Part shown: positions 9,749-18,217 of the stretch, piece by piece
How positions within the stretch are numbered: the first letter of the stretch is position 1
Layout of the letters: every line of letters begins with the position of its first letter
From: Methylobacter sp.
GTDB lineage: Bacteria > Pseudomonadota > Gammaproteobacteria > Methylococcales > Methylomonadaceae
NCBI GenBank assembly: GCA_030653175.1
Contig: JAURZV010000006.1
Coordinates: 1-56,676, forward strand
Reading direction: 5' to 3'
Length of the DNA stretch: 56,676 bases
Made by a program: the position numbers and the translations under genes
The notes under the pieces: generated by a model
What the model saw: only the letters and a program-made list of their open reading frames with translations
Database searches by the model: none
What the model was told of the DNA's origin: nothing

Positions 9749-12700
9749 ATGGCCAACAAAACCACAGCTGAACTCATTGCCGAGCAAGTCGCATTAGCCG
9801 TAAATGCAGGTGCTGAATTGCACATGGAATCGGTGGACTTCAGTGACCCCAATCGGCCAAAAACGTGTTTGGAAGTTGATTTTCCGATCTTACCGATTAA
9901 TCAGATTGCCCAAATCGAAGGTAATGCCGGCAAGCCGATTTATCAAATGTCTAAATGGTGGGCACGACGGCGTTCCAGTGTATTTCGGGCAACGTTAATT
10001 GCAGCGGCCACCAAAGCCCCTGATGACAGTGCTGAAGCAGCCAAAATAGTTTGGGATGCCTATTATGGCAATCACCAAAAAAACGCTGCCTTCAATAAAC
10101 TCAAAGTCGCCGATATTTTCATGGGCGGTGGTACAACGCTGGTTGAAGGGGCGCGACTGGGCATGCAAATGGTCGGCAACGATCTCAATCCGGTTGCTTG
10201 GCTGGTGGTTAAAAATGAACTGGCTGATGTTGATTTGGACGAGGTGCAAAAACTGTTCGACCATATTGAAAAAGAAGTTAAACCACAAATCATGCCGTTT
10301 TACGCCTGCGAAGGCCCCAATGGTGAAAAAGGCATTTGGACAAATACTGTAACCAATAAAGTAATGGGGGATAATTTCGATCCCTTAGTGTTAACGCCTG
10401 AACAACGTAAAGATTATGTTTACGATGGGCCGGAAGTAATTTATACCTTCTGGGCAAAACATGGCCCTTGTATTGCGCCCGGTTGCGGTCATCGCACCCC
10501 GCTCATGTCCAGCCCTGTGGTGGCGGTTAAATCGTTGTCCGTTAAAACCTGGTTAGGCGTTCGTTGTGGACAATGCAAGCAAACTTTTGATCTGGAGCAG
10601 CAAGAAGCCCGTATGGCTCCCGATGCACCCTTGGTCGTAGCCGCTACAGAAAAGCCTTACGCCATTATGGATCGTGAAGGTCATTATCAATGTCCTCATT
10701 GCCAACATCAATACACAGACCTGCAAGCGGCAACCAAAAATGAATCTATCTACCTACTGAAAAAACTACGTAAAAATAAAAAAATCGACATGACTTTGCT
10801 GGTACATCCGGATTGGCTGAAAGGTGCGCAGGGCAAGGATGATCAAGGGATATTGGGGGGTACGGCAACCAGCGATATTAATTCTACAATACGCTGGAAT
10901 GAACTCAGGGGAAAAACATTGCGCTTAGTAGAAGTCAGGGGGGACTTGCCGAAGGAAATTACTTGTCCTGAAACAGGCATTTTATTTAGTACGGAAATAG
11001 GTAACATTCCCAAGCAGGCTAAATTTACTTGTATGGCTTCTACTTGCGGACTAGACCAGTCATTGCTAGATGCAATTAAGGCAACTTCTAGGACAGGTCC
11101 GATGTCCCCTTATGCTCTTCAGTGCTATTCACCTGCTCGCTATAAACAGGGATTTCCCTACAATGGTCGTTATTTTAAGACTGTCACTGAAATGGATATT
11201 AATCGGAAAAATACCGCTTTTCAGGAATGGAGTAATCGTAAAGATACAGATTTAAAAAATTATTGGCCAACATCTGAAATACCATTTGGCCACAAAACTC
11301 ATCAAAGAGATCCGCTTCCTTTACATGGATATACCCATTGGCATACGTTTTTTAATCCAGTGCAATTGCTTGTTCATGCACTTATTCTGAAAGCAATTGA
11401 TTCTGCATATGAATTTAAAGACTCAAGCCGAGAAATCGTACTTGGTGCATTTCAACAATATCTTCGTAATCAGAATATGTTTTGTTTTTGGAATCCACAA
11501 AGGGATACGCCAGAACCAATGTTCAGTAACAATAATTTCAATCCCAAAAAAACTATTATCGAAAACTCTGTGTTTGCTGAACTTGGACGCGGGAATTGGA
11601 CTTCATGTAGAAAAAATACGTTACAAGGTATTGAATGGTGTAAACATCCTTGGGAACTGGTATCAAACAATTATTTGGCGAACACAATCTCAGATTTATC
11701 AGGTTTAACTGGAATGAGTGAAAAGGTACTGTCTAATGACCCTGTTCTAAACGGAACAATAGTAAGCTGTGGTTCCTCAACAGATCTCAATCAATATCAA
11801 ACAGAATCTTTCGATTTAGTCATAACTGATCCACCATTTAGTGATCTGCTTCAATATGCTGAGTTTGCTGACTTTTTTTATGTTTGGTTGAGACTAGCTT
11901 TAAAAGGTAAATATCCTGATTATTTTTCTGGTGAATACACGCCTAAAACACTAGAAGCTGTAGCTAATTCAGCTAGAAATCCTGATGACGCAGATGAGTT
12001 TTACAAACGGATTTTGACGCAATGTTGGCTTGAGGCACATCGACTGTTAAAAGCCGGCGGCATTCTTTCCTTTACTTTTCATCACAGTGAAGATGAGCCT
12101 TGGGTAGATGTACTGGAAAGTTTATTCAATTCCGGATTTTATCTGGAAGCAACTTACCCGATCCGTAGCGATGAAACGAAAGGTGATAAATCCCAATTTG
12201 GTTCTCAGAAAATAGAATACGACATTATCCATGTCTGTCGTAAACGCACCGAAGACCCTAGCCGAATCAGTTGGGCCAGACTGCGCCGCCAGATATTAAG
12301 CGATGTGCGTCAGTTACAAGGTATTTTAGAGCACCATCAAAATGATGGCTTGCCCAAAGCTGATATTCAAGTGATTAAACGGGGTAAAGCCTTGGAGTAT
12401 TTCTCACGCCATTACGGGCAAGTGTATGTCGAAGAAGGCCGTGAATTTACCGTTAAAGAAGCGCTGGTCGGTATCAATCAAATTTTGGATGACCAAGATG
12501 AAGGTGAATCGGGTACTACGCCCGTCAACTGCGAACCGATTACCCGGCAATTTTTACGCATATTTTCCGGTACTATGGAAGTACCCCGCGACCAGATGCA
12601 GAAATTCTTGCGTGGTACGGGAATTGGCCCCAGTGATTTTGTCAGTCGTGGTTGGTGCGACGAAAAGAAAAAAATCTTTCATTGGTTATCACCGCTTAGC

Positions 12701-12991
12701 TTTGCTCAGGCCCACGCGGATAAAGCCAAATCACTGAATAAAGATATGGATCAAGCGATGTTATTAGTCGGTGCCTGCTATGCTGACAGTGGCATTCAAG
12801 TGAAAAAACTGCTCAATGATGACTTTAAGCCGCATCCAGCTTTAGGTGATTTATTAGATTGGTTAATTCGCAAAGGAGGCAGTATGGAATTACGCAATGC
12901 TGCCACAACAGCACGCCAACTTCATAACAGCTGGGTGGCTAAGCATCCAGATGTTATGCAAAAACAATTGAGCTTATTTGATCTGGAATAA
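9749..12991 (+). CDS. DUF1156-domain adenine-specific DNA methyltransferase (PglXI/HmaB-like)
   Basis: The product has 1080 residues. The N-terminus has the DUF1156 signature (LEVDFPILPINQIA..., then MSKWWARRRSSVFRATL). The SAM-binding motif is IFMGGGTT at about 123-130 and the catalytic N6-adenine motif is DPPF starting at Asp694. Between them are Cys pairs of Zn-ribbon type (CIAPGCGH, VRCGQCKQ, YQCPHCQHQ). It is expected to methylate host DNA at a short motif so that the restriction arm spares it. It follows the HEPN gene by 32 bp and precedes the PIN-like module. This enzyme class occurs in type 3 BREX and in helicase-methylase-ATPase loci. All motifs are intact, so I expect an active methylase. 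Confidence 0.88.
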   Translation: MANKTTAELIAEQVALAVNAGAELHMESVDFSDPNRPKTCLEVDFPILPINQIAQIEGNAGKPIYQMSKWWARRRSSVFRATLIAAATKAPDDSAEAAKIVWDAYYGNHQKNAAFNKLKVADIFMGGGTTLVEGARLGMQMVGNDLNPVAWLVVKNELADVDLDEVQKLFDHIEKEVKPQIMPFYACEGPNGEKGIWTNTVTNKVMGDNFDPLVLTPEQRKDYVYDGPEVIYTFWAKHGPCIAPGCGHRTPLMSSPVVAVKSLSVKTWLGVRCGQCKQTFDLEQQEARMAPDAPLVVAATEKPYAIMDREGHYQCPHCQHQYTDLQAATKNESIYLLKKLRKNKKIDMTLLVHPDWLKGAQGKDDQGILGGTATSDINSTIRWNELRGKTLRLVEVRGDLPKEITCPETGILFSTEIGNIPKQAKFTCMASTCGLDQSLLDAIKATSRTGPMSPYALQCYSPARYKQGFPYNGRYFKTVTEMDINRKNTAFQEWSNRKDTDLKNYWPTSEIPFGHKTHQRDPLPLHGYTHWHTFFNPVQLLVHALILKAIDSAYEFKDSSREIVLGAFQQYLRNQNMFCFWNPQRDTPEPMFSNNNFNPKKTIIENSVFAELGRGNWTSCRKNTLQGIEWCKHPWELVSNNYLANTISDLSGLTGMSEKVLSNDPVLNGTIVSCGSSTDLNQYQTESFDLVITDPPFSDLLQYAEFADFFYVWLRLALKGKYPDYFSGEYTPKTLEAVANSARNPDDADEFYKRILTQCWLEAHRLLKAGGILSFTFHHSEDEPWVDVLESLFNSGFYLEATYPIRSDETKGDKSQFGSQKIEYDIIHVCRKRTEDPSRISWARLRRQILSDVRQLQGILEHHQNDGLPKADIQVIKRGKALEYFSRHYGQVYVEEGREFTVKEALVGINQILDDQDEGESGTTPVNCEPITRQFLRIFSGTMEVPRDQMQKFLRGTGIGPSDFVSRGWCDEKKKIFHWLSPLSFAQAHADKAKSLNKDMDQAMLLVGACYADSGIQVKKLLNDDFKPHPALGDLLDWLIRKGGSMELRNAATTARQLHNSWVAKHPDVMQKQLSLFDLE

Positions 12992-13028
12992 TTGACCACA
13001 AAAATCACACACTATCAGGAGAAAGTTA

Positions 13029-13277
13029 ATGCAAATGATCGTGAACTATCCCGAAAAATTACCCGATGCGTTACAACAATCGTCAGAACAATTTGAACAC
13101 GAGGCGAAAATGGCGATGGCAGTCAAGATGTATGAACTTAAGCGTATTTCCAGCGGAACTGCTGCTGCACTTGTCGGCATGGAGCGGGTGGCATTTTTAC
13201 TCAGTTTACATGACTACGGCGTCGCCGTTATTGATTTGAGTACAGAAGATCTTCAATCGGATTTTTCCAATGCCTGA
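13029..13277 (+). CDS. UPF0175-family small protein (putative antitoxin)
   Basis: This 82-residue protein contains the UPF0175 pattern: YPEKLPDAL near the start, then FEHEAKMAMAVKMYELKRIS and SGTAAALVGMERVAFLLSLH, a helix-turn-helix-like unit. A good AGGAG lies upstream of the ATG. Its stop overlaps the start of the following DUF3368 gene by 8 nt. UPF0175 and DUF3368 (PIN-like) genes commonly occur as adjacent pairs and are regarded as a toxin-antitoxin type module. The family call is good; antitoxin activity is inferred from the pairing. Confidence 0.78.
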   Translation: MQMIVNYPEKLPDALQQSSEQFEHEAKMAMAVKMYELKRISSGTAAALVGMERVAFLLSLHDYGVAVIDLSTEDLQSDFSNA

Positions 13278-13764
13278 ATCAAAAGAGCTGGTGATCAACA
13301 CTACGCCCATCATTACTTTGATTGCAGCAACGGGTTCTTTGGACATGTTACCGCTTTTATACAGCAGGGTGTGGGTACCTTTTGAGGTATGCCGGGAAAT
13401 TCAAGCAGGCGGTGCAGATGGTTTTGCAATTACTGAGTTTGACCAAATGGCTTGGCTACATAAGCAAAACCAGCCAGTAAACATCCCTTTGCTGCTGCAA
13501 AATTCGCTTGATGTCGGCGAAGCCGCTGTTATTCAATTGGCTTTGCAACAGGACATCCCGCTGGTGGCTATTGATGAAACAGTTGGACGGCGCTTTGCCC
13601 GCCTGTCGGGATTAAGCCTTACCGGATCTATCGGTATTTTGTTGAAAGCCAAAAAAATGGGTTACCCCCTTTCTATGACGGATGCTATCCGTCGCATGCG
13701 GCAACGTGGAATCTGGCTGGGTGATAGGGTGGTTGAATTTGCCCTACATGAAGCTGGGGAATAA
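13270..13764 (+). CDS. DUF3368 PIN-like nuclease (putative toxin)
   Basis: The product has 164 residues. The PIN-like fold is supported by an acidic-site start (ELVINTTPIITL), then VPFEVCREIQAGG, then DVGEAAVIQLALQ with the conserved Glu, then VAIDETVGRRFARLSGL with the Asp/Glu pair, and TGSIGILLKAKKMG. These features match the DUF3368 family of VapC-related putative RNases. The first strand has Asn where VapC has Asp (VIDT versus VINT), a variation common in this family. It overlaps the UPF0175 gene by 8 nt and is followed 5 bp later by an unrecognised gene on the same strand, so it is transcribed with the defence genes. Confidence 0.78.
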   Translation: MPESKELVINTTPIITLIAATGSLDMLPLLYSRVWVPFEVCREIQAGGADGFAITEFDQMAWLHKQNQPVNIPLLLQNSLDVGEAAVIQLALQQDIPLVAIDETVGRRFARLSGLSLTGSIGILLKAKKMGYPLSMTDAIRRMRQRGIWLGDRVVEFALHEAGE

Positions 13765-13769
13765 TAATT

Positions 13770-14270
13770 ATGAATGCAGCCTTGCTTGATGATGTTTGGA
13801 AGCGCCGTGGCATTAGTGTGCTATGGGATGGCGACACGCTATCTCAATTTAACGCAGCCTCTAAAATTATTAGTTTACGGCGTTTTTTTGAGCTGTATGA
13901 GGCCGGTTGGCCAGAAGACGATATGCCGTTTATCAATGATAGTGCTGTAATGGTGGCAGGTCTGGATGTAATGATTGATGCGTTGACACCTGATGAAGTA
14001 GTGGATTGGGTCGAACAACAGGTTTATACCAAGATACAAAGTTTTCAATCCAGTGTTGATAATTGTGCCTTGATTTTTTGGATGGCGGAAAAAAGCCGCT
14101 GGCTAGAGAATGCAAGTGAAAACAGTTATAACTGGTGGTTGAGCGGTAATTATAGACAACAAAACTTCCCGATAGGTCGTTGTATCTGGAATGGCGCTCA
14201 AAATGGGGTCAAGCGTATAGAATCGCCACAAGGCCAGTGGTTGGGGCTTTATCATCAACGCATATCGTAA
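13770..14270 (+). CDS. Unrecognised small protein between the PIN-like gene and the helicase
   Basis: This 166-residue protein is Trp-rich (11 Trp) and soluble, with no signal peptide and no P-loop. I recognise no family. Its N-terminal half is predicted helical (SLRRFFELYEAGWPEDD..., LDVMIDALTPDEVVDWVEQQ). The C-terminal half has a distinctive NSYNWWLSGNYRQQNFPIGR stretch. The start lies 5 bp after the DUF3368 stop, and its own stop lies 6 bp before the ATG of the helicase, so it is part of the operon. By position it could be a helicase accessory subunit comparable in place to BrxF-type small proteins. It lacks their ATP-binding motif, so that analogy is weak. Confidence 0.65.
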   Translation: MNAALLDDVWKRRGISVLWDGDTLSQFNAASKIISLRRFFELYEAGWPEDDMPFINDSAVMVAGLDVMIDALTPDEVVDWVEQQVYTKIQSFQSSVDNCALIFWMAEKSRWLENASENSYNWWLSGNYRQQNFPIGRCIWNGAQNGVKRIESPQGQWLGLYHQRIS

Positions 14271-14276
14271 GGTTTG

Positions 14277-17015
14277 ATGATGCCGATTAAACCGGGTGAT
14301 CGTGTTAAACATGCGTCTTTTGGCCAAGGCGTTGTTATCAGTCTTGCTGATGATTATGCGCGAATATTTTTTGCTGATGGTGAACGTCAAGTACCGTTGC
14401 AAGCTTTACAAGCCCTTTTGGGCCGTAATGAGACGGTAGTTACTCATGTACAAGGCGGTGAAACACGGGCCATTAAAGCCTGGCTGTGTTGGCAAGCTCA
14501 CGAATTACCCTTACTGGACAGTGCCAGCTCTCTAACGTCGGCAAAAATCGATTTGCTGCCGCATCAAGTTGTATTAACTCATCATGTGGCGACATCCATG
14601 CCGCGCCGCTTTTTAATAGCGGACGAAGTAGGACTGGGTAAAACGATTGAAACAGCGTTAATTTTGCGAGAGTTGGCCAGTCGCGGTGAGCTTAAACGCG
14701 CATTAATGGTAGTACCAGCGGGTTTGGTAAATAACTGGCACAGGGAATTAAACGACGTTTTTAACTTGAATTTTGAAATCTTTGGCCGCGAGGGTGATGT
14801 CAGCGATAGGCGCACCAATGCGTTTGCCAAGCATAATTTATTGATTGCCAGTATTGATACGCTTAAACGACCAGAACGCATCAAAAAACTACTGGCTGCA
14901 CCACTCTGGGATGTGGTGGTGTTTGATGAAGCCCATCATTTAACTGCGCATAAGCAAGGCAAAAAGATCCGGAAAACGCAAAATTATAAGTTAGCTGAAA
15001 TTTTACGTGATCATTGCCGGGATTTAATTTTACTTTCAGCTACTCCGCATCAAGGCGACCATTTCCGTTTTTGGAAATTGATTCAGTTATTAGACCCCAT
15101 CTTGTTTGAAGATGAAATTGATATGCTGGAGCAACGCCATCGGCTTAATCCGGTTGTTATCAGGCGCACTAAAGCAGATGCCTGCCGATCGGATGGTTCA
15201 AATCTGTTTGCCAGACGCTGGGTGCATACCGAAGCCTTTGTAATGTCTGATGAAGAGCGTTTGTTTTATCAGGCATTAAACGACTATTTGCGCGACGGTT
15301 TTGCTCTTGCCAAAAAGGTAGGCGGCAAAGGACGAGCGCTTGGCTTCATTATGACTATTTTTCAAAAAATAGCCGCATCCAGTTTTGCCGCTGTCTATCG
15401 TACTTTACGTCGACGTTTATTGGCATTAACTATCCACGAAGGATTAATGCACGATAAGAATCTGGATATTGAAGCGCGTGATCAAGCATTTTTTGAAGCC
15501 AGAGAAATTATTCGCATGGATTTTGGCTTAGGCTATGAACGAATCCATGATCTTGAAGTAGATCATATTCTCAATGATGCAAAACGCCGCTTGTTAAAAA
15601 AGCTGGATGAAGAAGAATTAGCTTTAGCATCTGATGCTTACAGCGATGAAGTGGACTTGGCTGCCGCCGAAGACGTCGCCATGAATGTGATTACTATCGC
15701 TTTACCAGAAGAGCGGATGCGCATTAAAGCTTTATTGGAGGTTTTTCCCTCTACACAAGAAACCAAGGTTGATAAATTGCTGGGGGCTTTAGGTGTACTG
15801 TGGCAAGAAAACACCTCTGAACGCATCGTTATTTTTGCAACCTATTTAGGTACCGTTGAAATGTTAGGCGAAAAAATTGAACTCGCTTATCCGGGCCAAG
15901 GGGTTGTCGTGCTTAAAGGTGGTGATCACCGCAGTAAAGTAACCGCTGAGAAACGCTTTAAACAAGCCAATGGACCGAGAGTCATGATTTGCACTGCCGC
16001 AGGACGCGAAGGCATCAATTTACAACATGCTCGTATATTGTTTAATTTTGATTTGCCATGGAACCCGATGGACGTCGAGCAACGTATCGGAAGAATTCAT
16101 CGTTATGGTCAAAATGACACGGCACAAGTCTATAACTTGGTTTTAGGTGACACTATCGAGGGCAAAATTTATCTTTTATTGGATGATAAGTTAAAGGAAA
16201 TCGCGCTGACACTGGGTAAAGTAGATGAGCAAGGCAATGTAGCCGAGGATTTACGTTCTCAAATTTTAGGGCAGCTTTCCGAACGCATTAAGTATCAAGA
16301 ACTTTATGCCCAAGCACTGCAAGATCCGGAATTAATCCGCACTCGGCTTGAGTTAAACGCAGCAATGAATAATGCCAGTCAGGCACGCGAAGTGGTTTTT
16401 GAATTATTTCAAGATTTGGATCGATTCAGTTTGGACGATTATGCACCGTTGTCTAAAATCCAGGAAAGCTTGAATTTGTTGATTGGCTTTGTCGACAAGG
16501 CATGTGTATTTGATGGCTTTAAATTCAATAAGCTTGATGACGTTCATTATGAATTGCGAGATGAAAAAAATAGTGTGCAAGGTCAATTTACTACTGACCG
16601 GGACGAAGCGAACAATTCTGAACAGTTGCAATTGATAGGTCTTGATCATCCTTTTGTCGAAGATTTGTTAATTCGTTTTCGCCAATTAGCGGCTGAAGAG
16701 ATTGGCATTGCTGTAAAGTCTTCCGGCAATAATGGAATACTTTCAATCTGGGAAATAGAAACCCATAACGATAAAGGCCACGATATACATTCTATCTTGA
16801 AATTTGCTGTCGATACGGATGGGAACAGGTTACCCATTATGGAAAAGCACACGGAAGATATTTTTCAACAAATACCTGTCAACAGTTCCGGCAACCATTT
16901 AGAAATGCTACCCAAACTGGAAACGATTATGGAACGTGAACTTAAATATCGTGGAATTATTAAGGACGAACAGCCTTATTCCGCTGGGCTGATTGGTTGG
17001 GTTGAGCTTGTTTAG
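14277..17015 (+). CDS. SNF2-family helicase (HepA/RapA-like, BrxHII/HmaA-like)
   Basis: This is an SF2 translocase of about 912 residues. Motifs in order: an N-terminal small beta domain (KPGDRVKHASFGQGVVISL), motif I IADEVGLGKTIETALIL (P-loop near residue 119), motif II FDEAHHLT, motif III LLSATPHQGD, then in the second RecA domain IVIFATYLG, VMICTAAGREGINLQ and the Arg fingers of VEQRIGRIHRYGQ. The ATG pair at 14277/14280 is used because AAGG at 14269-14272 is correctly spaced; an in-frame TTG at 14274 is also possible. In BREX type 3 and Hma-like loci a SNF2 helicase of this size accompanies the DUF1156 methylase. It is the last gene of the operon. Confidence 0.88.
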   Translation: MMPIKPGDRVKHASFGQGVVISLADDYARIFFADGERQVPLQALQALLGRNETVVTHVQGGETRAIKAWLCWQAHELPLLDSASSLTSAKIDLLPHQVVLTHHVATSMPRRFLIADEVGLGKTIETALILRELASRGELKRALMVVPAGLVNNWHRELNDVFNLNFEIFGREGDVSDRRTNAFAKHNLLIASIDTLKRPERIKKLLAAPLWDVVVFDEAHHLTAHKQGKKIRKTQNYKLAEILRDHCRDLILLSATPHQGDHFRFWKLIQLLDPILFEDEIDMLEQRHRLNPVVIRRTKADACRSDGSNLFARRWVHTEAFVMSDEERLFYQALNDYLRDGFALAKKVGGKGRALGFIMTIFQKIAASSFAAVYRTLRRRLLALTIHEGLMHDKNLDIEARDQAFFEAREIIRMDFGLGYERIHDLEVDHILNDAKRRLLKKLDEEELALASDAYSDEVDLAAAEDVAMNVITIALPEERMRIKALLEVFPSTQETKVDKLLGALGVLWQENTSERIVIFATYLGTVEMLGEKIELAYPGQGVVVLKGGDHRSKVTAEKRFKQANGPRVMICTAAGREGINLQHARILFNFDLPWNPMDVEQRIGRIHRYGQNDTAQVYNLVLGDTIEGKIYLLLDDKLKEIALTLGKVDEQGNVAEDLRSQILGQLSERIKYQELYAQALQDPELIRTRLELNAAMNNASQAREVVFELFQDLDRFSLDDYAPLSKIQESLNLLIGFVDKACVFDGFKFNKLDDVHYELRDEKNSVQGQFTTDRDEANNSEQLQLIGLDHPFVEDLLIRFRQLAAEEIGIAVKSSGNNGILSIWEIETHNDKGHDIHSILKFAVDTDGNRLPIMEKHTEDIFQQIPVNSSGNHLEMLPKLETIMERELKYRGIIKDEQPYSAGLIGWVELV

Positions 17016-17357
17016 CTCTAATGGCTAATTAACTGCCACCTCACCCCGTCATACCTTCCGAGCTCGATGATTAAATTAACTGTAGTTTTTTGGTTAAAAA
17101 ATCGATGGACATAGATTTATTCCAGGCTAGAGGTAAAATTGAATGAAATATAACGTTATAAGTGTCTATTATGTTATGCGTTGTTGTCAAAACCAGCGTC
17201 TCCTTTTGAACCAGAATTATCAAGAAATGCAGGGTACGCATCGCGCACCATTGTAGGGGCGACCGGCCGGTCGCCCCTACTTATCTCATTATTTTAATGG
17301 CGGCCATTATAACAAGCTTTATTTATCGCATTCGCTTATTTGTGCCTGGAGCGCTGT
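17016..17357. other. Noncoding region after the defence operon
   Basis: No gene is apparent in these 342 bp. The stretch is AT-rich and holds one strong 28 bp palindrome, listed separately. It marks the convergent junction between the defence operon and a minus-strand membrane protein gene, and may include the terminators of both. Confidence 0.5.
17253..17280. repeat. Perfect 28 bp palindrome
   Basis: The half-site GTAGGGGCGACCGG is followed immediately by its exact reverse complement. It has no loop, so it reads as a dyad rather than a hairpin with a spacer. It lies at a convergent gene junction and is not followed by a T-tract, so it looks more like an interspersed palindromic repeat than an intrinsic terminator. 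Confidence 0.8.
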
Positions 17358-17687
17358 TTAACTGAACAGCGCTATGGCTTGCGTTAACAAATGCAGCCAG
17401 GCGGATTTAAAATCAATCACTGAAATTTGACTGGCTCTAACCATTCCAACAACGCCGACCATAATCCAGAATACATTCAGCAAGGTATAGGCACTGTCTT
17501 TCTTGAGTATGGAGCACCAGGAAAGTATCACCGCATCTGTGGTATTAAAAGCCCACACAAACAGAAAAGGACTTTCCGGCCCCATCCAACTGACCAGCGA
17601 AAAACTGAAAATACGCATCAGCACGCCGAGCATTTCGATAAATCTAATATATTTGAAAACGAATGAATTTAATGTGTTGATGAGCAT
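17358..17687 (-). CDS. Small predicted membrane protein
   Basis: The product has at most 109 residues. Three hydrophobic segments are visible: about 20-40 (GVLMRIFSFSLVSWMG), 42-60 (FLFVWAFNTTDAVILSWC) and 65-85 (AYTLLNVFWIMVGVVGMVRA). A short loop (SILKKDSA) separates the last two. The pattern WAFNTTDA...AYTLLNVFW reads like a conserved family rather than a chance ORF, but I cannot name it. The start may be the Met at 17687 or one 18 codons downstream (MLGVLMR). No strong ribosome-binding site is visible. It is isolated and convergent with the defence operon. Confidence 0.55.
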   Translation of the reverse strand: MLINTLNSFVFKYIRFIEMLGVLMRIFSFSLVSWMGPESPFLFVWAFNTTDAVILSWCSILKKDSAYTLLNVFWIMVGVVGMVRASQISVIDFKSAWLHLLTQAIALFS

Positions 17688-17769
17688 TATTTAGAACCGG
17701 TTAGTCACTGAAGTTACGCAGTCTTTATTTGTTGCAACTCGGAATACGCCATCTGAGTTATTTTAATCA

Positions 17770-17882
17770 CTGATGTTACGCACTGTCCATTACAGCCGCG
17801 AAAAAGATAGGCCACAGTTTCTAAGGCGCGCACGGCACGCCCTACTCACTGCCGCCTTTTCGCGGACAGTGCGTAACATCAG
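17770..17882. mobile_element. MITE-like element with perfect 19 bp terminal inverted repeats
   Basis: The left end CTGATGTTACGCACTGTCC (17770-17788) has an exact reverse complement at 17864-17882. Inside them a second matching pair (CCGCGAAAAAG near 17796 and CTTTTCGCGG near 17857) extends the symmetry. The 113 bp element has no ORF. A degenerate copy of one end (CTGAAGTTACGCAGTC) lies about 60 bp to the left at 17708, suggesting two insertions or decay of a longer element. The terminal sequence resembles IS ends, but I do not assign a family. Confidence 0.7.
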
Positions 17883-18217
17883 CTCATAACTGTTTTCGAT
17901 GCAATCGGTCCGGCTGCGACGGTAGCTATTTTAAATCCTGAATGCTTCCACAACCTCGTACACCCAAAACTGTCAGACTACGCCCGATCGGTAATACTAC
18001 TTATTGATTCAAGGCATTGACTTCTCTAATCTATAGTCGTTCAGAAAGCAACATCCTCGGTGCGAACATATTTACTTTACGGGAGGCTGAGTTAATTACC
18101 CGCTGTGTTCACGTACAACCCAATTACCTTTGTAAGAGTGGGATGTCGAAACGACCTGTAAATAAATGACCTGAAATATTTGTTTGACCGAGCGGCAGCC
18201 CAAACGGGGGAATACAG
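17883..18217. other. Leader region of the glucan synthase gene
   Basis: These 335 bp contain no gene that I can support. The segment just before 18218 carries GGGGGAA 4-5 nt before the ATG, consistent with a ribosome-binding site. No riboswitch or clear promoter could be recognised. Confidence 0.4.
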
